The notes below the pieces were generated by a model. It saw nothing but the letters and a program-made list of their open reading frames with translations. It searched no databases and had not been told where the DNA came from. Below are positions 1 to 5,958 of a DNA stretch of 7,785 bases, piece after piece. The DNA is from Rhodococcus sp. IITR03. Its GTDB lineage: Bacteria; Actinomycetota; Actinomycetes; Mycobacteriales; Mycobacteriaceae. Numbering within the stretch: position 1 is the first letter of the stretch; each line of letters starts with the position of its first letter. The stretch spans positions 2,892,314 to 2,900,098 of the forward strand of contig LATQ01000001.1 in assembly GCA_001017865.1 (NCBI GenBank), in the 5' to 3' direction. The position numbers were made by a program, and so were the translations under genes.

Positions 1-1
1 G

Positions 2-1029
2 TCACCCGACGTCGACTCGGTGATCGCGGTCTTCGTCCCGCCGGTCGCCGTCGACGTCCAGCCCTACGCCCAGGCCCTGCGCGACGCCGTCGCCGGGTCG
101 GAGAAGCCCGTGGTCACCACCTTCCTTGCGACCGAGGGCATCCCCGACGTGCTGGCCGTGCGCGGACCGGACGGCACTCCGATGCGCGGATCCGTGCCGT
201 CCTATCCCGGTCCGGAACGAGCCGCGCTCGCCCTGGGACGGGCGTGGCGGTACGCGAAGTGGCGCAGTCGTCCACCCTCGCAGGTCGTGCGACCGGCGGG
301 CATCGATCCCGAGCGCGCCCGCTCGCTCGTGGACGGCTGGCTCGAGACCACTCCCGAGGGTCGCTACCTGTCGGATACCGAAGCGGCACTGTTGCTGTCC
401 TGCTACGGAGTCGAGGTCGCCGACTTCCGCGCCGTCACCACCGAGGAGGAGGCGGTCGCGGCGGCGGAGGAGATCGGCTTCCCCGTGGCGGTCAAGGCCA
501 CCGGTGCGCAGTGGCGGCACCGGCCCGATCTGAGCGGGGTCCGGCTCGATCTCGTCGACGCCGATTCGGTGCGGATCGCCTATCGCGACCTGGCCGCGGT
601 GTCGGGGGAGCCGTTGATGCACGTGCAGCGAATGGCCCATAAGGGCATCGGTTGCGCGATCCGTGTGCAGGACGACCCGTCGTTCGGTTCGCTCATCTCG
701 TTCGGTCTCGCCGGTGTGATCTCCGACCTGCTCGGTGATCGGGCCTACCGTGTTCTTCCGCTCACGGAGGACGAGGCGGTCGAGCTGATCGACGCGCCGA
801 AGGCGGCGCCGTTGCTGTCGGGCTATCGCAACGCCGCGCCGGTGAACAAGCCTGCACTCGTCGACTTCGTCCAGCGGATCTCGGCGCTCGCCGACGACCT
901 GCCGAGGTGCGCGAACTGGTGTGCGAACCGGTGCTGGCCTCGGTGGTGGGGGCCGAACTCACCGACGCACACGTGCGGATCGGGCCCGAACCGCACCCGC
1001 TCGACCTCGGGCCGCGTCGTCTGCGCTGA
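2..1029 (+). CDS. Acyl-CoA synthetase (NDP-forming)-like ATP-grasp protein, 3' part; probably the C-terminal half of a Pat-type lysine acetyltransferase
   Basis: The gene is open at the left edge, so its N-terminus is outside the window. The visible part begins in a CoA-ligase flavodoxin-like subdomain (VIAVFVPPVAVDV). It continues into an ATP-grasp_5 module: YLSDTEAALLLSCYGVEV, then FPVAVKATG, HRPDLSGVRLDL, DDPSFGSLISFGLAGV and YRVLPLT. In active ADP-forming acetate-CoA ligases the equivalent stretches read roughly HKSDxGGV, MxxxGxE and ELDINP. Here they are altered, to a Gly-Cys at the GxE position and ELVCEPVLAS at the end. This suggests a regulatory rather than catalytic domain, as in GNAT/synthetase protein acetyltransferases, whose actinobacterial members can carry the GNAT domain at the N-terminus. 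The reading frame breaks near 900-904, where CTGCCGAG is probably CTGCCCGAG. Adding one C restores DDLPEVRELVCEPVLASV and ends at the TGA at 1027-1029; unrepaired, the frame runs into unrelated sequence to 1144. It is convergent with sigB. The family is secure; the acetyltransferase role is inference because no GNAT domain is visible. Confidence 0.82.
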
Positions 1030-1076
1030 CGGCAGCCCCGGCCGACCGCCCGCCGGAAAAGACCCCGAACGGCAAC

Positions 1077-1110
1077 GATCCCCGAGAACCCAGCCCGGTT
1101 CTCGGGGATC
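1077..1110. terminator. Bidirectional intrinsic terminator between the convergent synthetase-like gene and sigB
   Basis: A perfect 14-bp inverted repeat (GATCCCCGAGAACC at 1077-1090, its complement at 1097-1110) encloses a 6-nt loop. It lies 47 bp after the repaired stop of the + strand gene and 21 bp after the stop of sigB on the other strand, where a shared terminator is expected. There is no clear T-tract on either side, which is common for actinobacterial terminators. Confidence 0.82.
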
Positions 1111-1131
1111 GGATACCGCTGACGCGCCCGG

Positions 1132-2093
1132 TCAGCTGGCGTAGGCGCGAAGGCGCTCGGCGCGGTCTCCTTCGCGGAGCTTGGCCATCACTTCGCGTTC
1201 GATCTGGCGGACACGCTCACGGGACAGCCCGAAGAGCTTGCCGATCTGATCGAGTGTGCGGGGCTGGCCGTCGTCGAGTCCGTAGCGCAGACGGATGACC
1301 TGCTGTTCGCGCTCGTCGAGCGTCGCGAGGACGCTGCGGACGTCGCTGTGCAGGAGGCCGGCGATGACGGCGGTCTCGGCGGACGTCGCCTCGGCGTCCT
1401 CGATGAAGTCGCCCAGCGGGGCCTCCTCGTCGTTGCCGACGGGCATGTCGAGGCTCACCGGGTCGCGGCTGTGGTCGAGCAGGTCGGCGATCTTCTCGAC
1501 GGGGATACCCGACTCGTTGGCGAGTTCCTCGTCGGTCGCCTCGCGGCCGAGCTGCTGGTGCAGCTCACGCTTGATGCGGGCGAGCTTGTTGACCTGTTCG
1601 ACGAGGTGGACGGGGAGCCGGATCGTGCGGCTCTGGTCGGCCATGCCGCGGGTGATGGCCTGACGGATCCACCACGTCGCGTAGGTCGAGAACTTGAAGC
1701 CCTTCGCGTAGTCGAACTTCTCCATCGCACGGATCAGGCCGAGGTTGCCTCCTGGATGAGGTCCAGCAGGGGCATACCGCGTCCGGTGTAACGCTTCGCC
1801 AGCGAGACGACGAGGCGCAGGTTCGCCTCGAGCAGGTGGCTGCGAGCGGCCTGTCCTTCGCGGACGATGATCGCGAGGTCGCGCTTCTTCGCCGCCGACA
1901 GACGCTTCTTCGTCTCGAGCAGGTGCTTGGCATACAGGCCGGCCTCGATCCGCTTGGCCAATTCCACCTCGTCGGCTGCGGTGAGCAGAGCAGTCCGTCC
2001 GATACCGTTCAGGTAGACGCGAACGAGATCGGCTGCGGGGCTCTGACCGTCCAGGTCGGAATCGAAGCGAGCGGTGGTTTCGGGGCGTGCCAT
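1132..2093 (-). CDS. sigB: RNA polymerase sigma factor SigB (group 2, sigma-70 family)
   Basis: After repair this is a 320-aa sigma factor, about the size of mycobacterial SigB (323 aa from memory). Region 1.2 is at residues 22-57 ([17 protein letters not shown]). Region 2 is at about 86-157 with [38 protein letters not shown] and the core-binding and -10 recognition segment [15 protein letters not shown]. Region 3 follows, and region 4.2 is a helix-turn-helix at about 280-307 ([20 protein letters not shown]). There is no long N-terminal region 1.1, which favours SigB over the housekeeping SigA. The ATG at 2091-2093 is chosen because AGGAGG lies 6 nt upstream; an in-frame ATG at 2106-2108 would overlap that site. 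One frameshift near 1745-1752 (GAGGCAAC for GAGGGCAAC) splits the gene within the invariant EGNLGL motif. The break is therefore almost certainly artefactual, since loss there would remove all promoter recognition. SigB directs general-stress and stationary-phase transcription in relatives. Confidence 0.95.
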
Positions 2094-2099
2094 GACGTG

Positions 2100-2105
2100 C
2101 CTCCT
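2100..2105 (-). promoter_or_regulatory. Strong Shine-Dalgarno site of sigB
   Basis: The minus strand reads AGGAGG, a perfect anti-16S match, with a 6-nt spacer before the ATG at 2091-2093. It decides the sigB start in favour of the downstream of two in-frame ATGs. Confidence 0.88.
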
Positions 2106-2127
2106 CATCGGTGGTGTCTCACAGGGT

Positions 2128-2156
2128 TCAACGACCGGCGAAGCGGTGGAGTTCCC
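2128..2156 (-). promoter_or_regulatory. ECF-sigma-type promoter of sigB (SigE/SigH-like)
   Basis: On the minus strand GGGAAC (2156-2151) is followed after 17 nt by CGTTGA (2133-2128). This matches the GGAAC-N(16-18)-CGTT pattern recognised by stress ECF sigma factors of the SigE/SigH/SigL group in actinobacteria. Transcription would start near 2120, giving a leader of about 27 nt that contains the AGGAGG site. Mycobacterial sigB is known to be transcribed from a promoter of this kind, so position and sequence agree with expectation. Which sigma factor is used in this organism cannot be read from the DNA. Confidence 0.78.
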
Positions 2157-2249
2157 GTCGGTCTCCGAGTACCACCGCGCTGACCTGCACTAACCCGATG
2201 AGCTCCTGAGAAGTTGCTGAGAGAACCGAATCGTGGAACCTCAGGAACG

Positions 2250-2261
2250 CCCCGAACGGGG
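2250..2261 (-). terminator. Short GC hairpin after the methyltransferase gene, possible weak terminator
   Basis: CCCCG (2250-2254) and CGGGG (2257-2261) form a 5-bp stem with a tight 2-nt loop, about 15 nt past the methyltransferase stop on the minus strand. No T-tract follows. A looser 7-bp pair, TCCTGAG at 2204-2210 and CTCAGGA at 2240-2246, lies next to it. It may attenuate read-through into sigB, but the evidence is thin. Confidence 0.3.
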
Positions 2262-2275
2262 TCAGACGGGCTCGA

Positions 2276-3740
2276 TCAACCGTGCCGCACCAAGCCGTGC
2301 ACGAGGCCTACCGATTGCGTGAGGAGGTCGTCCTCGTCCTCGCCGTGCGCGGCCGCGAGCAGCGACACGAGATCCCCGAGCGGAAGACCGTCGGCGCGCA
2401 TGCCGCCGAGCAGGGCGGCCGCGAGATCGTCCACCTCGTGCTGCCAGGCCGGACCGCCACCGCGGTGCACCCGCACGACCACCTGGTCCCACCCGTCCTC
2501 GCCGGGCAGGTGCACCCGCTCGAGGGCAGTGTCGGGCCGCACCGCGAAACGGGCGTAGAGCACCTCGTGCGTACGCAGCCAGTCGAGGCGACGGAAGTAG
2601 TCGACCGCCTCGTCACCCAGCGCATCGGTGAACGCGTGCCGCAGATCCTCCGCCATCACGTCGGACGGCAGGTCGGTGCGGCGCAGGTAGACGAACCCGA
2701 ACCCGACACCCTCGACGCCGTGCTCCTCGAAGTGGTCGAGCCACTGCTCTGCGCGCGCCGCGACCTCCGGCTCCCGCTGATCGGCGTCGCCGTCGCGCAG
2801 CCACGTCCCGACGTACAGGGCGGGATCGGCCACATCACGCTGCACGATCCAGGCGTCGACGCCGTGTGACGGCAACCACGATGCGACCCGCGCCCGCCAG
2901 TCCTCACCCTCGACGTGCACCCAGGACGCGAGCATCGCGGCGGTGCCGCTGGGATTCAGGTGCTCGGCGGCCTGCGAGATCATGAGCCGGCTGGCGCCGT
3001 CGAGGTCGAGACCGGAGTCGCGGTAGCTGTGCTCGACGCGTCCCGCGCTCACCACGAACGGCGGGTTCGCGACGATGCGGTCGAAGGTCCGGCCGGCGAC
3101 CGGCTCGAACCACGACCCTTCGAGAAGATCGATGTCGATCTCGTTCAGCGCGGCGCTCGCGGCGGCCAGGGTCAGGCAACGGGGATTGATGTCGGTCGCG
3201 GTGACCTCGTCCGCGTGGTCCGCGGCGCGGATGGCCTGCACCCCGCAACCGGTGCCGAGGTCGAGCACCGAACCCACCCGATCGGTCGGGGTGGCCTGCA
3301 GCAGCGACAGGGAGGCCTGACCGACGCCGAGGACGTGATCGGGCGGGTCGGCACGGGCCGGATCGAGCCGTCGAGATCGGACAGCACCCAGCGGGTACCG
3401 GTCCCGGCGTCGAGGGGTCGCAGGTCGAGAGCGGCCCGCACGCCGTCGCCGTCGCGTTCGACGAGCCCCGCCTGCACGGCCTGCTCCGTCGTCACCGGAG
3501 CGAGAGCCTGCGCGACCTCGTCCTCGGGCAGGTGTCCTGGAGGAGGAACAGCCGCACGAGCACGCCGAGATCGCCCGCACCACGCGCGATACGCCGGGCG
3601 GGGACGGGTTCACTGCGTCCGAGGGCGGCATGCGCCTCGGAGCCGAGCAGTTCCCGCACGGTGTCGAGGTCGTAGCGGCACCGGATCAGTGCGGTGCGCA
3701 GAGCCGGGCAGAGAGACAGGAGAAGGTCGCGGTCCACCAC
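2276..3740 (-). CDS. Class I SAM-dependent methyltransferase, actinobacterial DUF7059/DUF7782-type
   Basis: After restoring two bases the product is 488 aa. The first ~150 residues (MVDRDLLLSLCPALRT, then YDLDTVRELLG and LGVLVRLFLLQDTLPEDEV) are an N-terminal helical domain. A Rossmann methyltransferase core follows, with the SAM-binding motif VLDLGTGCGVQAI at about 158-170, the acidic VTATDINPRCL strand, and the catalytic-type motif VANPPFVVS near 222. The NPPF signature is that of N-methyltransferases acting on planar amides or adenine (HemK/PrmC-like, RNA or DNA enzymes). The remaining ~200 residues are an actinobacterial extension, and the substrate is unknown. The frame breaks near 3529-3533 (one C lost in the coding strand, LLQDT/LPEDE) and near 3341-3343 (one C lost, TRP/DHVLGVGQ). 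The GTG at 3738-3740 is the working start. The ATG at 3743-3745 would be in frame if one more base is missing. The DUF3099 gene ends 34 nt upstream on the same strand, so they are probably cotranscribed. Confidence 0.87.
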
Positions 3741-3774
3741 GACATTCTCGCAAGCGACCCGTCGGGGGTCCTTC

Positions 3775-4134
3775 TCAGCCGTCGATCACAGGGTGTCGGG
3801 ACGACTCGATCGCCGGGGCGTCGTCGAAGCGGCCGTCCCAGCGGCTCGGTTCGTCCTTGCGGCGCGGCGGCCGGTCGTTGGCGATGAGGACGGCGATCCA
3901 CGGCAGCGGGATCGACACCCCGATGATCGCCATCGAGATCCAGGGATTGGCCCATACGCCGTACGCGATCGCCGCCAGCAGCAGGGCGGGGATGCGGACC
4001 GACATGATGGTGAGGTACTTGCGAACCCGTGCTCGGTGCTGATCCTCGAGCGACGCCTCCGCCGCGGTGATCAGAACCGGGTTGTCGGGCGATCCGTTCT
4101 CGGGGGATCCGCCGAAACCGTGAGTTCTCGCCAT
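3775..4134 (-). CDS. DUF3099 family small membrane protein
   Basis: This is a 119-aa protein and the only gene in the window with no frameshift. Residues 1-37 are polar, with NPVLITAAEASLEDQHRARVR just before the membrane. Two hydrophobic helices follow, around YLTIMSVRIPALLLAAIAYG and WISMAIIGVSIPLPWIAVLI. A charged cytoplasmic-looking tail (NDRPPRRKDEPSRWDGRFDD) ends it. This layout is that of the DUF3099 family, found next to sigB in mycobacteria (Rv2709 from memory); its function is unknown. The ATG at 4132-4134 is preferred over an in-frame upstream codon at 4176 because GGAAGG (4143-4148) sits 8 nt upstream. The gene is divergent from the DUF3039 gene across 73 bp and probably leads the operon with the methyltransferase. 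Confidence 0.9.
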   Translation of the reverse strand: MARTHGFGGSPENGSPDNPVLITAAEASLEDQHRARVRKYLTIMSVRIPALLLAAIAYGVWANPWISMAIIGVSIPLPWIAVLIANDRPPRRKDEPSRWDGRFDDAPAIESSRHPVIDG

Positions 4135-4207
4135 GTCTTCCACCTTCCCACGCCGGGCCGTCGCACGCACATACACATCCGGCCCTTCCGTGCGGCATCA
4201 TGGACAC
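4135..4207. promoter_or_regulatory. Divergent promoter region between the DUF3099 and DUF3039 genes
   Basis: These 73 bp must hold the promoters for both directions. On the minus strand a ribosome binding site (GGAAGG, 4143-4148) serves DUF3099. On the plus strand no purine-rich site precedes the GTG at 4208. A weak -10-like CATCAT (4196-4201) sits about 7 nt before that GTG, so DUF3039 could be read from a leaderless transcript. I see no convincing -35 element or operator. Confidence 0.45.
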
Positions 4208-4443
4208 GTGAGCACGGATATCAAGGAACGGCCGGATACCACCACCGACGAAACGACCGACGACGACACCCCGAAGTTCTTCCACTACGTGAAGAAGAAC
4301 AAGATCGCCGAAAGTGCGGTCATGGGTACCATGTGGTCGCGCTGTGCGGTGAGGTCTTTCCGGTGACCCGGTCGCCGAAGCCCGGCTCGCCGGTGTGCCC
4401 CGAATGCAAGAAAGTCTACGACGGTTTGCGCAAGGGCGACTGA
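4208..4443 (+). CDS. DUF3039 family small putative zinc-binding protein
   Basis: The repaired product is 78 aa. An acidic, Thr/Asp-rich N-terminus (residues 1-22) is followed by the conserved core KFFHYVKKNKIAESAVMGT, then HVVALCGEVFPVTRSPKPGS and PVCPECKKVYDGLRKGD. The three cysteines (ALCGE and CPEC) together with the nearby histidine look like a zinc-ribbon-type site. This is typical of DUF3039 (Rv2708c-like from memory), whose role is unknown. The gene starts with GTG at 4208-4210 without a visible Shine-Dalgarno site and ends with TGA at 4441-4443. The span is 236 nt, not a multiple of three. One C is missing near 4329-4331 (ACCATGTG for ACCCATGTG), which separates the N-terminal core from the cysteines. 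The last 28 nt overlap the convergent YihY/BrkB gene. Confidence 0.88.
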
Positions 4444-5747
4444 GACACCTGGTGGAACACCCCGTCGTCCGCCGCGGCGTCGGGTGATTCCGGCGACGGT
4501 CTTGCTGCCGGCGAAGACGGTGATACTGCCTCCACCGGCGGGAGTTCGGTCTGGGCCGGGGGAACTTCGGATCCCCCGGCCTTGTCGTCGTGCGAGGCAG
4601 GGTCGTGGGGGGCAGTGTCGTCGTGGGGTGCAGGCCGGTCGTCCGGCGCCGCATCCGACTCGGCGGGTTTCCCGTCGATCGGCCACGACTCGGGTTGGCG
4701 ATCCCCGGGCCGGATCAGGTCCGACAGTCGGATGGTCGTGGAGCTCGTCAACCGGCGGGTGAGGTTCGTCACCGGCCCGCTGTCGGGCGACGGATCACGG
4801 GCCGACTGCTCCGCGAGCCAGATCCGCCACTGCTCCAGACGCGTGGCGCGCGCCGGCCAGAACTGTTGCACCGTGGCGTTGAACTCCGCTCCGAGGACCA
4901 CGGCGAAACCCAGGAAGAACGTGAACAGCAGGAACGCGATCGGGGCGGCGAGCGCGCCGTAGGTGTAGCCCGTGGCCGCGACCCACGTCAGGTACCACCG
5001 CAGGATCACGCTCGACGCGAGGAAGAACACCCCGGCCAGCACTGCGCCACCGAGCAGTCGGTGCCACGGCAGTGACTTCGGCAGCGCCACCTTGTACAGG
5101 GTCGTCAGACCGATGAGCAGGAGCAGGCCACTGCGGGGAAGTAGAAGGTGTCGATGATCCGTGAGCCGACATCGAACCAGGCGTCGGGCAGCAACCGGCC
5201 GATCAGGGTGGGTCCGAGCGCGACGAGCGGCATCGTGAACACCGCCAGGATCAGGAAGACCACGTAGAGGAGCAGCCCGAAGATCCGCTGCCACACGGGG
5301 TGGCGATGGTCCTGCTGGTGGTGCGCTTCGACGATCGAATCCACGAACGTCGAGATCGCCGACGATCCCGCCCACAGCGACAACACGAAGCCCAACGACA
5401 TCACGTCGGCGCGACCCCGACGGAGGACGTCCTCGACGGTGGGCTCGATGATCTGGTCGACCACGCTGTCGCTGAAGACCGAGCGGAGGAAGGTGACGGT
5501 CTTCGACGTGATGATCTCCACCGTGTCGGGACCGAACCAGCCACCGACGTAACTGAGACTGCCAAGGCGACCGAGCACCAGGGGCGGCAGCGAGAGGGTC
5601 TGCCAGAAGGCCGCGGTCGCCGCCTTGCTGAAGATCGAGTGGTCCCAGGCCGACGACAGGGTGTGCGTCACGACTTCCCAGCTTTCCGACCGCGCGGCGA
5701 ACGCGGCCGGAGGGTGCCTGGGCGGGGGATCGTGGTGTGTCGTTCAT
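4416..5747 (-). CDS. YihY/virulence factor BrkB family integral membrane protein
   Basis: The protein has about six membrane helices, seen in AAFWQTLSLPPLVLGRLG, SLGFVLSLWAGSSAISTF, GLLLYVVFLILAVFTMPLV, GLLLLIGLTTLYKVAL, GGAVLAGVFFLASSVILR and APIAFLLFTFFLGFAVVL. It ends with the family motif LGAEFNATVQQFWPAR. A long Pro/Asp/His-rich cytoplasmic tail (about 110 residues) follows. The full span is open as one 443-aa frame, but its middle translates to nonsense. The real sequence switches frame twice, near 5675-5684 (probably two bases lost, restoring KLWEVVTHTLSSAW) and near 5125-5130 (one G lost in the coding strand, FPAVG/LLLLIGL). The ATG at 5745-5747 is chosen for its family-like N-terminus. 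The GTG at 5669-5671 is an alternative that needs only the second repair and gives 418 aa. Homologues are annotated as putative transporters or envelope proteins, and the name BrkB reflects old, unproven functional claims. The mycobacterial equivalent is Rv2707 (from memory). Confidence 0.86.
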   Translation of the reverse strand: MNDTPRSPAQAPSGRVRRAVGKLGSRDAHPVVGLGPLDLQQGGDRGLLADPLAAAPGARSPWQSQLRRWLVRSRHGGDHHVEDRHLPPLGLQRQRGRPDHRAHRRGRPPSGSRRRDVVGLRVVAVGGIVGDLDVRGFDRRSAPPAGPSPPRVAADLRAAPLRGLPDPGGVHDAARRARTHPDRPVAARRLVRCRLTDHRHLLLPRSGLLLLIGLTTLYKVALPKSLPWHRLLGGAVLAGVFFLASSVILRWYLTWVAATGYTYGALAAPIAFLLFTFFLGFAVVLGAEFNATVQQFWPARATRLEQWRIWLAEQSARDPSPDSGPVTNLTRRLTSSTTIRLSDLIRPGDRQPESWPIDGKPAESDAAPDDRPAPHDDTAPHDPASHDDKAGGSEVPPAQTELPPVEAVSPSSPAARPSPESPDAAADDGVFHQVSQSPLRKPS

Positions 5748-5754
5748 CTACTTC

Positions 5755-5815
5755 CAGAATTCCTGAAGACACGCTCGCGTGCGCGCACAGGCAGGTGAGG
5801 GCCTCTCGAATTCTG
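5755..5815. repeat. Spaced 8-bp inverted repeat upstream of brkB
   Basis: CAGAATTC (5755-5762) and its complement GAATTCTG (5808-5815) are separated by 45 bp in an otherwise GC-rich region, just upstream of the brkB start. Each arm contains a 6-bp self-complementary core. It could be an operator pair or chance; no matching regulator is evident in the window. Confidence 0.4.
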
Positions 5816-5825
5816 CCACGCAGTC

Positions 5826-5875
5826 CTCGGAGAACCCGCCGACGCCGCGGCTTCGGCGGGTTCGCGGGCTCCGAG
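5826..5875. promoter_or_regulatory. Long imperfect hairpin in the brkB-helicase divergent intergenic region
   Basis: GAACCCGCCG (5832-5841) pairs perfectly with 5854-5863 across a 12-nt GC-rich loop. Outside it CTCGGAG (5826-5832) pairs with CTCCGAG (5869-5875), the arms being offset by a short bulge. Together this makes about 16 bp of stem. It sits between two divergent starts, where no gene needs terminating, so an operator, a leader structure or an insulating hairpin is more likely than a terminator. Confidence 0.5.
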
Positions 5876-5879
5876 ACGA

Positions 5880-5885
5880 TAGGCT
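5880..5885 (+). promoter_or_regulatory. Possible -10 element for the helicase gene
   Basis: TAGGCT fits the actinobacterial TANNNT -10 pattern and lies about 74 nt upstream of the helicase GTG. It would start transcription near 5892. No acceptable -35 hexamer is seen at 16-18 bp, so this is tentative. The hairpin at 5826-5875 would lie directly upstream of it. Confidence 0.3.
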
Positions 5886-5958
5886 GCATGACGGTCGGCG
5901 CCCGGACGAGTGCGGTGGCACCGACCCGAGCGAAGCGGACAAGGAGCACGAGAAACCG

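Noticed and set aside
2..640. Long minus-strand ORF (212 codons) opposite the synthetase gene
   Set aside because: It is the antisense shadow of a strongly coding frame, rich in Arg, Gly and His with no family motif; this is usual in high-GC DNA.
1132..2093. Two separate genes or a true split sigma factor
   Set aside because: The two parts join exactly inside the invariant EGNLGL motif after adding one G, and the downstream part has no ribosome binding site of its own.
2161..2220. SigA-type promoter for sigB (TTAGTG as a -10)
   Set aside because: Poor match and no -35 at a suitable distance; the ECF-type promoter closer to the gene is much better.
2915..4042. 375-codon plus-strand ORF opposite the methyltransferase
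   Set aside because: It is antisense to a gene with clear SAM-binding and NPPF motifs; its own translation has no recognisable domain.
3686..4654. 322-codon minus-strand ORF spanning the DUF3099, DUF3039 and BrkB tail regions
   Set aside because: Arg/Thr/Pro-rich translation with no motifs, crossing three recognised genes in the wrong frame.
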